In this document: in pieces, positions 36,783 through 46,531 of the stretch
How positions within the stretch are numbered: the first letter of the stretch is position 1
Layout: the number at the start of each line of letters is the position of its first letter
Origin: Acidobacteriota bacterium
GTDB taxonomy: Bacteria; Acidobacteriota; Terriglobia; Bryobacterales; Bryobacteraceae
DNA length: 64,000 nt
Assembly (NCBI GenBank): GCA_018268715.1
Contig: JAFDVZ010000023.1
Coordinates: forward strand, 2,345 to 66,344
Reading direction: 5' to 3'
Program-made: the position numbers and the translations under genes
Notes under the pieces: generated by a model
What the model was told of the DNA's origin: nothing
Seen by the model: only the letters and a program-made list of their open reading frames with translations
The model's database searches: none

Positions 36783-37406
36783 ATGCGATTCATTCAACTG
36801 CTCGTTCTGTCCTGCGCGGCGCTCGCGCAACAAGCGCCCATCGGCATCGTCCGCGGCGAGTTCGTGAAATCGAACAGTGCGAGCGGAGAGGGCGAACTGG
36901 TCGTCAGGACCTCGGAAGGCGGCGACCGCCAGTGCGCGTTCGACCGCAAGACCTACTTCGAGGCGGACAATCAGTTAGTGACGGCGTCGGCGCTGCGCCC
37001 GGGAGACCGCCTGGAGATCGTCGCCGATCGCAAACCCGGGCCGGTTGACTGTTACGCGCGGACAGTCCACGTTATGGACGCCGCCTCAGCCCGCCCCGGA
37101 CCCGCCGGACGCCCCCGATTGCGCCAATCGTCGAGCCCCACGGAGTCCTTCGCCCCTCGCGGAGAACTGATGTTCTCCGGCATGGTGGTTCGCGTCGACC
37201 ATGAGGTGTTGACGCTGCGGACGCGAACCGACGGGGTGAAAACGATTCTGCTCCGTCAGGACACCCGTTACATCGGCGACGGCCAGCGCGTCGACGTGGC
37301 GGCGCTGCGAAACAACACCCGAGTGTTCATCCGAGCCGGCCGCAACCTCGACAACGACATCGAAGCGTACCAGGTGGTGTGGGGCGAAATCGTCCGCTCG
37401 CGATAG
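36783..37406 (+). CDS. Exported two-repeat beta protein of unknown function
   Basis: A 207-residue protein with signal peptide MRFIQLLVLSCAALAQQ. It contains two similar small beta domains, about 20-95 (RGEFVKSNSASGEGELVVRT ... LRPGDRLEIVADRKP) and about 125-207 (FSGMVVRVDHEVLTLRTR ... ALRNNTRVFIRAGRN), joined by a Pro/Arg-rich linker. Each has the pattern of a DUF5666-like OB-type fold. No catalytic residues are recognised. It lies immediately upstream of the blaI promoter and is divergent from the six-hairpin gene. Confidence 0.68.
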   Translation: MRFIQLLVLSCAALAQQAPIGIVRGEFVKSNSASGEGELVVRTSEGGDRQCAFDRKTYFEADNQLVTASALRPGDRLEIVADRKPGPVDCYARTVHVMDAASARPGPAGRPRLRQSSSPTESFAPRGELMFSGMVVRVDHEVLTLRTRTDGVKTILLRQDTRYIGDGQRVDVAALRNNTRVFIRAGRNLDNDIEAYQVVWGEIVRSR

Positions 37407-37415
37407 CTTTTTCCG

Positions 37416-37451
37416 TTGACATACGACGGTCATCGTATTACGATCATCGTA
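37416..37451 (+). promoter_or_regulatory. blaI promoter with two overlapping dyads
   Basis: TTGACA (37416-37421) and TACGAT (37439-37444) are separated by 17 bases, the best promoter in the window. ATACGA/TCGTAT (37421-37426 and 37433-37438) fills the spacer, and TACGAT-C-ATCGTA (37439-37451) covers the -10. Both contain the TACGA...TCGTA pattern expected of BlaI-family operators. The predicted start point is one or two bases before the ATG at 37453, so the transcript should be leaderless and autorepressed. Confidence 0.75.
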
Positions 37452-37452
37452 G

Positions 37453-37839
37453 ATGTTAACCACGCCTCCCAGACCGACCGACGCTGAACTCGAAATCCTC
37501 ACCGTCCTGTGGAGCCGCGGCCCGAGCACCGTCCGCGACGTCCACGAAGTCATCACCCAACGCAAGCCCACGCAATACACCACCGTGCTCAAGCAAATGC
37601 AGGTGATGGCCGAAAAGGGTCTGCTGAAGCGCAACGACGAGCAGCGCTCCCACGTGTACGAACCCTCCCGATCGCGCGAGTGGACGCAACGCCAACTGGC
37701 GGGCGATCTGCTGCAGCGCGCATTTGAGGGCTCCGCGCGAAACCTGCTGGTCGGCGCTCTGTCGGCTCGCAAGAGTTCAAAGCTCGAAATCGACGAAATG
37801 CGCCGCTTGCTCGACGAGTACGAGGCGGGGTTGAAATGA
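37453..37839 (+). CDS. blaI: BlaI/MecI/CopY family repressor
   Basis: A 128-residue winged-helix repressor. The DNA-binding domain covers about 6-72 (PTDAELEILTVLWSRGPSTVRDVHEVI; YTTVLKQMQVMAEKGLLKR), followed by the helical dimerisation and cleavage region. In characterised systems the partner M56 peptidase triggers inactivation of the repressor. Here the partner gene overlaps by ATGA (37836-37839), so the pair is translationally coupled. The repressor probably controls its own operon through the dyads at 37421-37451. Confidence 0.92.
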   Translation: MLTTPPRPTDAELEILTVLWSRGPSTVRDVHEVITQRKPTQYTTVLKQMQVMAEKGLLKRNDEQRSHVYEPSRSREWTQRQLAGDLLQRAFEGSARNLLVGALSARKSSKLEIDEMRRLLDEYEAGLK

Positions 37840-39317
37840 CAATTCTCGAAACGTTCGTACGAACGCCGTTCGCCGAAGCGCTGGGCAGAACGCTGCTCCA
37901 TTCGCTGTGGGAGGCGGCCATCGCCGCGCTGTCGCTGGCCGCCGTGCTCGCCGTCGTCCGTTCGCCCCGGATCCGCTATCTGGCGGCTTGCGCGGCGCTC
38001 GTCAGCGTCCTGGTGGGCTTCTGCGTCACGCTGGTCCTGTGCGCTCCGCTAGCCACTGGCCCCGTCGCAACGACGCGGATCCACCCGGTCTCGCGCGACG
38101 GCGCCCCCCTGCTGGCTGACCCATTCGGCGGCGGTCTGCGCGCGGCCGACGCGCTGCCGTGGCTCGCCCCCGCGTGGCTGGCCGGCGTCGCCGCCTTCTG
38201 GATTCGAGGCGCCGCCGGATGGGCGCAAGCGCGGCGCCTTCGACAGACCGGCCTGTGCCATGCGCCCGCCGACTGGCGCGCCCGGCTTGAGCGTTTGGCC
38301 GCCTCCATCGGCCTGACTCGCGCCGTCGAGTTATTCGAGTCCGGACTGACTCAGGTCCCCATTACTATTGGCTACCTGCGTCCCGTGATCCTGTTGCCCG
38401 CCGGAATCCTGCTGCAACTTCCGGTGTCCCAGTTGGAAGCGATTCTGCTTCACGAGTTAGCGCACATCCAGCGGCGCGACTATCTCGTCAATCTGCTCCA
38501 GACCGCCGCCGAGGGGCTCCTGTTCCATCACCCGGCGGTCTGGTGGATATCCCGCGTGATTCGCGACGAGCGCGAGCATTGCGCGGATGATGTCGCCGCG
38601 GCCGCCGTCGGCAACGTCGCCGACTACGCCCGAGCGCTGACCTCGCTAGAACAACTCCGCCAGGAAGGGTATGACGCCGCACTCGCGGCGACAGGAGGAA
38701 GTCTTATGAAACGGATACGCCGTTTGATCCACACGCCGGAGCCGTCCGCCGCATCCCGCCGGCCGCTCCTCGGAATCGCGCTGACCTTCATCGCGGTCCT
38801 GGCCGGCGCCACCCTGAAGATGACGGCCGCGCCCGCGGGCCAGGCCACCCAGCAGGCTGTCTCGCCTTACGAGAAGTGGCTGAAAGAGGACGTCGCATAC
38901 ATCATCGAACAGCGCGAACGCATCGCCTTCGAGAACTTGAAGACCGATCCGGAGCGCGACCATTTCATCGAACAATTCTGGCTTCGCCGCGACCCGACGC
39001 CCGGCACTCCGGAAAACGAGTTCAAGGCCGAACACTACCGTCGCATCGCCTACGCGAACCAGCGGTTCACCTCGCATTCCGGCCTTCAGGGATGGCGCAC
39101 CGACCGCGGCCGCACTTACATCCTGTTCGGACCTCCGGACGAGATCGAATCGCATCCGTCAGGCGGCGGAGTGCTGCACGGCGCGACCGGTCCAGCGTAT
39201 CCATGGGAAGCCTGGCTCTACCGTTACATCAAGGATATGGGCCGCGACGTCACCGTCGAGTACCGGGACGAGGACCGCAACGGCGAATTCCGGATGACCA
39301 GGGATCCCCACCAGTAA
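37836..39317 (+). CDS. M56 (BlaR1-like) membrane peptidase fused to a GWxTD domain
   Basis: A 493-residue protein. Several membrane helices (about 25-75 and 95-125) surround an M56 zinc peptidase domain with HELAH (about 208-212) and the third ligand in DEREHCADD (about 245-253). A further helix lies at about 307-328. Instead of the penicillin-binding sensor of BlaR1, the C-terminal 160 residues form a GWxTD domain (ENLKTDPERDHFIEQFWLRRDP, then GWRTDRGRTYILFGPPDE). GWxTD domains occur in secreted acidobacterial and Bacteroidota proteins of unknown function. The layout suggests an envelope sensor that activates proteolysis of the cognate BlaI. Confidence 0.88.
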   Translation: MTILETFVRTPFAEALGRTLLHSLWEAAIAALSLAAVLAVVRSPRIRYLAACAALVSVLVGFCVTLVLCAPLATGPVATTRIHPVSRDGAPLLADPFGGGLRAADALPWLAPAWLAGVAAFWIRGAAGWAQARRLRQTGLCHAPADWRARLERLAASIGLTRAVELFESGLTQVPITIGYLRPVILLPAGILLQLPVSQLEAILLHELAHIQRRDYLVNLLQTAAEGLLFHHPAVWWISRVIRDEREHCADDVAAAAVGNVADYARALTSLEQLRQEGYDAALAATGGSLMKRIRRLIHTPEPSAASRRPLLGIALTFIAVLAGATLKMTAAPAGQATQQAVSPYEKWLKEDVAYIIEQRERIAFENLKTDPERDHFIEQFWLRRDPTPGTPENEFKAEHYRRIAYANQRFTSHSGLQGWRTDRGRTYILFGPPDEIESHPSGGGVLHGATGPAYPWEAWLYRYIKDMGRDVTVEYRDEDRNGEFRMTRDPHQ

Positions 39318-39324
39318 CTCCCCG

Positions 39325-40581
39325 CTACGCGGCCGTCACCTCGATGTCCTGTCCAAATCCAGGACCATCCGGCGGCCGCGTATACAGCCCCTCCGGTCCG
39401 CGCGTGATGTGATACTGCTCCTCCCACATCTGGTACACCTCCTTGGGCCCTCCCGGCGCGGGCATGAATAACTCCGCCCAGGGTGCGTTCACATGCGCAA
39501 TAATCCAATGAATCGCCTGACTCAGCCCGCCGCCATGCGGAATCACGGGAATGTCATAAGCCGCGGCCATCGCGCCGATCTTCCCTAACTCCGTCATTCC
39601 GCCACACCAGTTGATGTCCGGCTGCCAGATCGAAGCCGCATTGTGTTCGAGCAGATTGCGATAGCCGTAGCGCCCATACTCGTGCTCGCCGGTGGCGATG
39701 CGCGTTGTCTTGATCGCCGCGTTCAACCGTCCGAAGCCCGCGTAATCGTGCGGCTGCAGCACCTCCTCCATCCAATACACGCGGTACGGCGCGACAAGGT
39801 CGGCCATCTCCAGCGTGTAGCGCTCGGTCCACGACATCCAGCAATCGAGCATGATGTCGCCATCGGGCCCCAGCGCCGCGCGAGCCCGCTTCACCAGTTC
39901 CACGTTCTGATTCATGCCCTGACGCCCGTCGGCCGGACCGTACGGAATGGCCAGCTTCAGCCGTTTGAAGCCCGCCTCAACGTGCTGTTCGATGTCGTTG
40001 CCCGTGCAATAGGCCGGAACACGCGGCTTCACTTCTCCGCCGATCAGGCGGTAAACCGGCAGACCCAGCGCCTTGCCGATGAGGTCCCACAGCGCCAGGT
40101 CCACGCCGCTGATGGCGTTCATGGTGACGCCCATGCGGCCATAATGCATCGTCGAACGCCAGCAGATGTCCCAGATGCGTTCGACGTTGAACGGATCCTC
40201 GTTGACCAGCAGCTTCGACAGGTGCTCCATCACCACCATGCCGCCGCCCGCGCCCCCGTTCCCGTAGCCCTTCACGCCTTTGTCCGTGCTGATCTCCACC
40301 GTGAAGCCATTCATTTTGCCGGCGTCCGGGAAGAACAGCGAGCGCGTCGCCTTGTACTCCGGATAGATCGACATCGGGTTCGCCACTTCGACGTTCTGCG
40401 TGGACCACGAGCCCGCGGAAGGCGTATAGGCGGGCGGACGCTTCTTCGGCCGAATGTTCACCAGCCGTACGCCCGTGATCTTCAGTTTCGATGCGACGCC
40501 CGCCGGCAACGCATTCGTCTGCGCGGCAAGCGCGGAGACCGGCGCAACGCCGGCGGCGGTGAGAAAGTTTCGGCGATTCAT
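39325..40581 (-). CDS. Exported rhamnonate-dehydratase-like enolase superfamily enzyme
   Basis: A 418-residue protein. ATG 40581 gives MNRRNFLTAAG, a twin-arginine-like signal ending ALAAQ; a longer frame adds nine residues. The barrel carries the metal ligands Asp (MLDCWM), Glu (WMEEVL) and Glu (TGEHEYGRYG), the following His, and the Asp-His pair (WQPDINWCGG and VIPHGGG) that acts as base in the RhamD group. RhamD converts L-rhamnonate to its 2-keto-3-deoxy acid. Most enolase superfamily members are cytoplasmic, so export is unusual. Substrate assignment is tentative. It is divergent from typA. Confidence 0.82.
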   Translation of the reverse strand: MNRRNFLTAAGVAPVSALAAQTNALPAGVASKLKITGVRLVNIRPKKRPPAYTPSAGSWSTQNVEVANPMSIYPEYKATRSLFFPDAGKMNGFTVEISTDKGVKGYGNGGAGGGMVVMEHLSKLLVNEDPFNVERIWDICWRSTMHYGRMGVTMNAISGVDLALWDLIGKALGLPVYRLIGGEVKPRVPAYCTGNDIEQHVEAGFKRLKLAIPYGPADGRQGMNQNVELVKRARAALGPDGDIMLDCWMSWTERYTLEMADLVAPYRVYWMEEVLQPHDYAGFGRLNAAIKTTRIATGEHEYGRYGYRNLLEHNAASIWQPDINWCGGMTELGKIGAMAAAYDIPVIPHGGGLSQAIHWIIAHVNAPWAELFMPAPGGPKEVYQMWEEQYHITRGPEGLYTRPPDGPGFGQDIEVTAA

Positions 40582-40608
40582 CAGCGTGATCGTATGCCCG
40601 CGGCGCAC

Positions 40609-40646
40609 CCGGTTTCAACCGCCCTCTGAGCGGCGCTCGAAACCGG
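40609..40646. promoter_or_regulatory. Inverted repeat in the typA/dehydratase intergenic region
   Basis: CCGGTTTC (40609-40616) and GAAACCGG (40639-40646) form an 8-bp stem, with an inner CCGC/GCGG (40619-40622 and 40630-40633). It lies 24 bases before the typA ATG and could be a 5'-leader hairpin or an operator shared by the two divergent genes. The function is not established. Confidence 0.4.
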
Positions 40647-40670
40647 CATGAGACGATAAAGGTTTACGCA

Positions 40671-42470
40671 ATGAGCAAACTGAACGAATCGATCCGGAAT
40701 ATCGCCATCATCGCGCACGTCGACCATGGCAAAACGACGCTTGTCGACGCGATGCTGAAACAGAGCGGCATTTTTCGGGAAAACGAGGAAGTCGCCGACC
40801 GGGTGATGGACTCAAACGAACTGGAGCGCGAGCGCGGCATCACGATCCTTGCCAAGACCACCGGCATCCGTTACCACGACATCAAGATCAACATCGTCGA
40901 CACACCCGGCCACAGCGATTTCGGCGGCGAAGTGGAGCGCGCCCTGAAGATCGTCGATGGCGTCATGCTGCTGGTCGACGCGAGCGAAGGCCCCCTGCCG
41001 CAGACGCGCTACGTGCTGTCGAAAGCGCTTGAAGCGAAGCTACCCCCGATCCTCGTCATCAATAAAATCGATCGCCCCGACGCGCGTATCCAGGAAGTGC
41101 TGAATGAGGTGTACGACCTGTTCATCGACCTCGACGCCACAGAGGATCAACTCGACTTCCCTGTCGTATACACCAACGCGAAACTCGGCGTGGCCAAGCT
41201 GACTCCGGAAGGCGAGAGCACCACGCTGCGCCCCCTGTTCGACCTGATCCTCCAGCGCATCCCCCCGCCCAAGGGCGATCCCGACGGTCTGTTGCAACTG
41301 CTCGTCGCCAATCTCGACTACAGCGACTATCTCGGACGCCTCGCCATCGGCCGCGTGTTTGAAGGAACGTTGCGGCTGGGCGATGAGGTGGCCATCGCGA
41401 AACTCGACGGCTCCTTCCAGCGGACGAAGATCACCAAGCTCTACTCCTTCGAAGGGTTGAAGCGCGTCGACGAGACCGTGGGCGCGCCCGGCGCGGTGCT
41501 GGCCATCGCCGGCGTCGAAGGCATCACCATCGGCGAAACCGTCACCAACGCCGAAGACCCTCGGCCGCTGCCCCAGGTGCAGATCGACGAACCCACCATC
41601 GCGATGATGTTCACCATCAACACGTCGCCCTTCTCGGGTCGCGAAGGTCAGTACGTGACGTCGCGCAACCTCCGCGACCGCCTCGACAAGGAACTGCTGA
41701 CAAACGTCTCCATCAAGGTGGAGGAAGCAGGTGGACCCGACGCATTTAAGGTGATGGGTCGCGGAGAGTTGCAACTCGCCATCCTCATTGAAATGATGCG
41801 GCGCGAAGGCTACGAACTGGCGGTTGGCAAGCCCGAGATCCTCACCAAGAAGCTCAATGGCGTGCTCCAGGAGCCCGTCGAACTCCTGCTCATCGATTGC
41901 CCGGAAATGTTCGTCGGGACAGTGATCGAAAAGATGGGCAGCCGCAAGGGCAAGATGAACAAGATGGTGAACCATGGTTCCGGCCGCGTCCGGCTCGAGT
42001 TCCTGGTGCCGTCGCGCGGCCTCATCGGTCTGCGCAACGAAATGCTCACCGACACCAAGGGCACCGCCATCATGAACTCGCTGTTCCACGGCTACATCGA
42101 ATGGCAGGGCGACATCGTCAGCCGCCCCACCGGCTCCCTGGTGGCCGACCGCCCCGGCAGGACCACCGGCTACGCCATCTTCAATCTTCAGGAGCGCGGC
42201 GAAATGTTCGTCGAGCCCGGCGTCGAGGTCTATGAAGGCATGATCGTCGGCGAGAACTCGCGCGACGCCGATCTGAACGTCAACATCGTCAAGGAGAAGA
42301 AGCTCACTAACATGCGCTCCTCCACCGCCGACGAAGCCATTCGCCTGGTGCCGCCGAAGCTGCTGAATCTCGAACAGGCCATCGAATTCATCCGCGACGA
42401 CGAGTTAGTCGAGGTGACTCCGAAATCCATCCGCCTGCGCAAGAAGGTGCTGAAGGCGAATCAGCGATGA
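40671..42470 (+). CDS. typA: Translational GTPase TypA/BipA
   Basis: A 599-residue ribosome-associated GTPase needed for 50S assembly and growth under stress in other bacteria. GTP-binding motifs: G1 AHVDHGKTT (about 15-23), switch I RGITILAK (about 53-60), G3 [11 protein letters not shown] (about 77-87) and G4 NKID (about 131). EF-G-like domains follow, then the BipA-specific C-terminal domain ([21 protein letters not shown]). The length is normal for the family (about 605). The last four bases overlap the next gene (ATGA, 42467-42470), although the two products have no known functional link. Confidence 0.97.
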   Translation: MSKLNESIRNIAIIAHVDHGKTTLVDAMLKQSGIFRENEEVADRVMDSNELERERGITILAKTTGIRYHDIKINIVDTPGHSDFGGEVERALKIVDGVMLLVDASEGPLPQTRYVLSKALEAKLPPILVINKIDRPDARIQEVLNEVYDLFIDLDATEDQLDFPVVYTNAKLGVAKLTPEGESTTLRPLFDLILQRIPPPKGDPDGLLQLLVANLDYSDYLGRLAIGRVFEGTLRLGDEVAIAKLDGSFQRTKITKLYSFEGLKRVDETVGAPGAVLAIAGVEGITIGETVTNAEDPRPLPQVQIDEPTIAMMFTINTSPFSGREGQYVTSRNLRDRLDKELLTNVSIKVEEAGGPDAFKVMGRGELQLAILIEMMRREGYELAVGKPEILTKKLNGVLQEPVELLLIDCPEMFVGTVIEKMGSRKGKMNKMVNHGSGRVRLEFLVPSRGLIGLRNEMLTDTKGTAIMNSLFHGYIEWQGDIVSRPTGSLVADRPGRTTGYAIFNLQERGEMFVEPGVEVYEGMIVGENSRDADLNVNIVKEKKLTNMRSSTADEAIRLVPPKLLNLEQAIEFIRDDELVEVTPKSIRLRKKVLKANQR

Positions 42471-44404
42471 AGTGGGCGGCGGCCCTGATCGCCGCCTGCG
42501 CCTTCGCGCAGGACACCGCCGAACTCACCCGCCAACTCGGCGCCACGGTGGTCTATCGAGACCTCACGGTTTCGGCCGACGGAACCCACGCCGCCTGGGC
42601 GCGCGGAACGGCGGCCGCCGGCGAAGCCACGGTCTATCGCGTCTCGCTCGCCAATCGAGGCGCGAAACCGGAGCCCGTCCCGACAGGGCGCGACTCCTAC
42701 CGCCGCGACGCAAGCCCGGCTTGGTCCCCCGATGGCAAACAGCTAGCCTTCCTGTCTAACTCCGACGGCGGCGACCAGTTACAAATCTGGATCGCGCCCG
42801 CCGCTGGTCCCGCTAAGTCGCGCTCGAACCTGGTCGGCTATGTGGACCGCCTGCGCTGGTCGCCCGACGGCAAACAAATCGCCTTCCTCTATATCGAAGG
42901 CGGAAGCGGAGGCGGCCCCCTGCTGGCCGCGGCGGCGCAAACGGGCGTCATCGGCGGGGAGGTCCACAATCAACGGATCGCTGTCCTCGACGTCGCATCC
43001 GGCGACCTCCGCACCGTATCGCCGCCGGAACTGCACGTCTACGACTTCGACTGGTCTCCCGACGCAAAACGGTTTGTTGCGGCCGCGGCGCCCGGCCCCG
43101 GCGACAACAACTGGTGGATCGCCCGCCTCCACCTGATCAACGTCTCCACCGGCCAGGCGAAAGAACTCTACAAGCCGGCGCTGCAAGTGGCCATCCCCCG
43201 CTGGTCGCCCGACGGCAGCGCCATCGCCTTTATCGAAGGTCTGATGAGCGACGAAGGCTTCCACGGCGGCGACGTCTACACGATCCCAGCCGATGGAGGC
43301 CGCCCCACCAACCGCACGCCCGGCCGCAAGACGTCTCCGGGTTCAGTCCGCTGGCTCACCTCCTCGACGCTCCTGTTCACCGAATGGGTGGCGGGTGGCA
43401 GCGGCGTCTCGAAACTCGACCTCGGCGCTGGCGTCACCGAAGTTCTGTTGCACAGCAATTCGGGGCTCCACAGCGACGGCATCCTGCCGAGTTTCGCCGC
43501 CTCCGCCGACGCCTCCACCTTCGCCTTCGTCGATGAGTCATTCACCAAACCTCCGGAGGTATGGGCAGGCCCCAGAGGCTACCTCCGCCAGCTAACTCAC
43601 GATAACTCAGGGCTAACTCCCAGTTGGGGCGCGGCGACGAATCTGGAGTGGACCAGCGACGGCGCCGCCGTACAGGGCTGGCTGCTCGCCCCCAGGGCAA
43701 TCGAGCCCGGCCGACGCTACCCCATGGTGGTGCTGGTGCACGGCGGACCGTCGAACTCCACCGTCCAATCCTGGATGTCCGACTTCTCCCTCCCCCTGGC
43801 GCTCTCCGCGCACGGCTACTACGTGCTGTTCCCGAACCCTCGCGGCAGTTACGGACAAGGCGAAGCGTTCACAAAAGGCAACGTCAAGGACTTCGGCGGC
43901 GGCGACCTGCGGGACATCCTCGCCGGAGTGGACGCCGCCCTCGCCAACGCTCCCATCGACCCTGCGCGCCTGGGCGTCACCGGCTGGAGTTATGGCGGCT
44001 ATATGACCATGTGGACTGTGACTCAGACCCAGCGCTTCCGCGCCGCGGTAGCCGGCGCCGGCATCGCCAACTGGCAAAGCTATTACGGCGAAAATCTCAT
44101 CGACCAGTGGATGATCCCCTTCTTCGGCGCAAGCGTTTATGACAACCCGGCCGTCTACGCCAAGAGTTCGCCCATCAACTTCATCAAGGCGGTGAAAACG
44201 CCCACCCTGATCCTGGTGGGCGAGCGCGACGCCGAATGCCCCTCGCCGCAATCGTTCGAATTCTGGCACGCGCTCAAGACCCTGAACGTCCCCACACAAC
44301 TCGTGGTTTTCCCCGGCGAAGGCCACTGGTTCAGCAAAGCCGAACACCGCACCGAAGTGCAGGACCGCGCCCTCGCCTGGTTCGACAAGTACCTTGCCCG
44401 CTAG
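42467..44404 (+). CDS. Exported S9 family prolyl-oligopeptidase-like peptidase
   Basis: A 645-residue protein with a short signal peptide ([16 protein letters not shown]). The N-terminal 370 residues are a TolB/WD40-type beta propeller with repeated SPDGK phrases (for example [26 protein letters not shown]). The C-terminal 260 residues are an alpha/beta hydrolase: nucleophile Ser in GWSYGGYM (about 507), Asp in [10 protein letters not shown] (about 586) and His in GEGHWF (about 620). This is the dipeptidyl/acylaminoacyl peptidase group, which cleaves short peptides, probably for periplasmic peptide use. It is translationally coupled to typA. Confidence 0.93.
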   Translation: MKWAAALIAACAFAQDTAELTRQLGATVVYRDLTVSADGTHAAWARGTAAAGEATVYRVSLANRGAKPEPVPTGRDSYRRDASPAWSPDGKQLAFLSNSDGGDQLQIWIAPAAGPAKSRSNLVGYVDRLRWSPDGKQIAFLYIEGGSGGGPLLAAAAQTGVIGGEVHNQRIAVLDVASGDLRTVSPPELHVYDFDWSPDAKRFVAAAAPGPGDNNWWIARLHLINVSTGQAKELYKPALQVAIPRWSPDGSAIAFIEGLMSDEGFHGGDVYTIPADGGRPTNRTPGRKTSPGSVRWLTSSTLLFTEWVAGGSGVSKLDLGAGVTEVLLHSNSGLHSDGILPSFAASADASTFAFVDESFTKPPEVWAGPRGYLRQLTHDNSGLTPSWGAATNLEWTSDGAAVQGWLLAPRAIEPGRRYPMVVLVHGGPSNSTVQSWMSDFSLPLALSAHGYYVLFPNPRGSYGQGEAFTKGNVKDFGGGDLRDILAGVDAALANAPIDPARLGVTGWSYGGYMTMWTVTQTQRFRAAVAGAGIANWQSYYGENLIDQWMIPFFGASVYDNPAVYAKSSPINFIKAVKTPTLILVGERDAECPSPQSFEFWHALKTLNVPTQLVVFPGEGHWFSKAEHRTEVQDRALAWFDKYLAR

Positions 44405-44466
44405 AAGAAAGGCCCCGGCGCCGCGCATTCGATATAATCGTCCGTTCATTCATGAGGAGGCTCATC

Positions 44467-45591
44467 ATGCCTGACGGACGTCGTGGATTCCTTCGCAGAC
44501 TGCTTTCCGGAGCAGGATTCGCCGCCGCGGGAGGCGTGGCCGCCCAAGCCCAGCCCGCCGCCGCATCCGCCCCGGACATCCTGCCCGCCTACGCCAAGGC
44601 CCAGCACTACCGCTCGCTCAAGCAATCGAGCTTCGACCGCACCGGCGGCAATCACGACTCCTGGGTCATCGCGCCCGGCGAATCGATCGAAATCTTCAAG
44701 GCGAGCGAACCGGGCGTCATCACCCACATCTGGTTCACCATCTCCGCGCAGTCCGCCAACCACCTGAAGGAGCTCGTCCTGCGCGCCTGGTGGGACGGCG
44801 CCGCCAAACCGAGCATCGAAGTCCCCATCGGCGACTTCTTCGGCCTGAACCTGGGCTCCTACCAGATCTACGAGTCGCAGTATCTGGCCTGTTCGCCCGG
44901 CAAGTCGCTGAACTGCTATTTCGTGATGCCGTACAAGTCGGCGCGCCTCACCGTCACCAACGAAGGCGGCGCGCGGGTCGGCGCGTTCTATTCGAACATC
45001 GATTACCAGGCCGTCGCCGCGCTCCCGGCCGACGCGCTCTACTTCCACGCGCAGTACCGCCAGAGCGCGCCCTGCACGCCCACCACGGGCGACGATCGCA
45101 AAACGAACCCAACCGGCCGCCTGAACTACGTCTACGCCGAAGCTAAGGGCCGCGGCCATCTGATGGGCGTCACGCTCGGCGTTTTGCAGAACGCCGACGG
45201 CTGGTGGGGCGAAGGCGACGACATGATCTTCGTCGATGACGAAACAAAGCCAGTGATCGTCGGAACCGGCTCGGAAGACTATTTCCTCGGCAGTTGGGAC
45301 TTCGGCGGCCGCGACGGCGCCATCCCCTTCGCCCACCGCATGTACGGCGCGCCGCTGATCCAGGCCGCCGAGCGCACCGGCGGACGTTACTGCTGCTATC
45401 GCTGGCACGGCGACAACCCCGTCACCTTCACCCGCTCTCTGCGCCACACCATGGAGCACGGCCACGCCAACGATCGCGGCGACAATTTCTTCAGCGCCTG
45501 TTACTGGTACCAGTCCGAGCCCTACACCGACTTCCCGGCCCTTCCCGCCGTGGAGCACAGAATCCCGAAAGTGAGAACCCCAAATGCTTAA
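44467..45591 (+). CDS. Tat-exported DUF2961 protein
   Basis: A 374-residue protein. ATG 44467 is preceded by GAGGAGG (44454-44460) and gives MPDGRRGFLRRLLSG, a twin-arginine signal with a long hydrophobic stretch. The mature protein has the DUF2961 pattern: GVITHIWFTI, VPIGDFFG, the Asp/Glu-rich GEGDDMIFVDDE and GTGSEDYFLGSWDFGG. DUF2961 members are beta-sandwich proteins in carbohydrate-degradation loci, and some are glycoside hydrolases. A TATAAT hexamer lies at 44433-44438. The longer frame from 44236 reads into the S9 peptidase gene and is rejected. Confidence 0.85.
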   Translation: MPDGRRGFLRRLLSGAGFAAAGGVAAQAQPAAASAPDILPAYAKAQHYRSLKQSSFDRTGGNHDSWVIAPGESIEIFKASEPGVITHIWFTISAQSANHLKELVLRAWWDGAAKPSIEVPIGDFFGLNLGSYQIYESQYLACSPGKSLNCYFVMPYKSARLTVTNEGGARVGAFYSNIDYQAVAALPADALYFHAQYRQSAPCTPTTGDDRKTNPTGRLNYVYAEAKGRGHLMGVTLGVLQNADGWWGEGDDMIFVDDETKPVIVGTGSEDYFLGSWDFGGRDGAIPFAHRMYGAPLIQAAERTGGRYCCYRWHGDNPVTFTRSLRHTMEHGHANDRGDNFFSACYWYQSEPYTDFPALPAVEHRIPKVRTPNA

Positions 45592-46045
45592 GTTACTGCC
45601 GATCCTGCTCGTCCCCGCGTCGATGCTGGCGGCCGACCCCGCCGGATTCGCCCTCTGGAAATCCGCCGACCTGAAGAGCCAGGAAAAGAAACTATCCTCC
45701 AAGCTCGACGCCCAGAAGGCCGCGTCCCAGCCGCTCGGCAAATTCGACGGCGTCAACTTCACCGTCAGCCATCGCGAAGGCAGCGGCGTCGCGGAACTGC
45801 ACGAAAAGGTGGCGGACCTGTTCGTGGTCGTATCCGGCGAAGCCACCCTGATCGTGGGCGGCAAGATGGTCGACTCCAAATCCACCGGCCCCGGCGAGGC
45901 TCGCGGCTCGAAGATCGACGGCGGGACGAAGCACGCGCTCGCCGCGGGCGACACGGTCCGCATCCCGGCCAACACCCCGCACCAGCTCCTGCTCGACGCC
46001 GGTAAGCAGTTCACCTACTTCGTCGTCAAGGTGGACGTGAAATAA
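45584..46045 (+). CDS. Exported cupin-domain protein
   Basis: A 153-residue protein with signal peptide MLKLLPILLVPASMLAAD. The C-terminal half is a single cupin barrel: HEKVADLFVVVSGEATLIVGG (first motif) and AAGDTVRIPANTPHQLLLDAG (second motif), with His and Glu positions that could bind a metal. Its start overlaps the DUF2961 gene by 8 bases, so they are coupled. Exported single-cupin proteins may be sugar isomerases or binding proteins; no specific role can be assigned. Confidence 0.82.
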   Translation: MLKLLPILLVPASMLAADPAGFALWKSADLKSQEKKLSSKLDAQKAASQPLGKFDGVNFTVSHREGSGVAELHEKVADLFVVVSGEATLIVGGKMVDSKSTGPGEARGSKIDGGTKHALAAGDTVRIPANTPHQLLLDAGKQFTYFVVKVDVK

Positions 46046-46096
46046 TAGGCGTTGCGGCGTCACGCTGGCGAAGCGGCAGGCCGAAGGTATAATCGG

Positions 46097-46531
46097 ATGG
46101 TGAAATGGACTTTAGCGGCCCTATTAGCCGCACTTCTGCTCTCCGGCTGCAGCCGGAACATCGACACCAAGGAAGCCGTGCGCACCGGCGTGATGGACTA
46201 CCTCAACAAGAAGCGGGAATCCACCGGCCTCGACATGACGCGCATGAACATCGAAATCTCCGACGTCAAGTTCAATAAGGACGAGGCGGTGGCGGTAGTC
46301 AGCTTCCTGCCCAAGGACAGCAAGGCGGGCGGCATGTCGATGAACTACCAGTTGGAGCGTCAGGGCGGCAAATGGGTCGTGAAGGGACGTAAGGAAAGCG
46401 GCGCGAACCCGCATGGCGGAACCACCGCCGTGCCCGGAATGCCGGAGGGTATGGGCGGCGGCATGCCGGAAGGCATCGGCGGAGGGATGCCCGCGGGCCA
46501 TCCGCCGATGCCGGCGCCGGACAAGAAATGA
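46097..46531 (+). CDS. Small lipoprotein with Gly/Met/Pro-rich tail
   Basis: A 144-residue protein starting at ATG 46097 or at GTG 46100. TATAAT lies at 46088-46093, so a leaderless message would begin about at the GTG. The N-terminus ends in the lipobox LLLSGC, predicting a lipid-anchored Cys. The core (about 25-100) resembles a small alpha/beta domain with EISDVKFNKDEAVAVVSFLP and WVVKGRKE. The tail has tandem GGGMPEG-type repeats. I recognise no family. The stop overlaps the next ATG (ATGA, 46528-46531). Confidence 0.72.
   Translation: MVKWTLAALLAALLLSGCSRNIDTKEAVRTGVMDYLNKKRESTGLDMTRMNIEISDVKFNKDEAVAVVSFLPKDSKAGGMSMNYQLERQGGKWVVKGRKESGANPHGGTTAVPGMPEGMGGGMPEGIGGGMPAGHPPMPAPDKK

Noticed and set aside
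44236..44466. N-terminal extension of the DUF2961 frame
   Set aside because: It reads through the end of the S9 peptidase gene in another frame; the GAGGAGG site and Tat signal fix the start at 44467.
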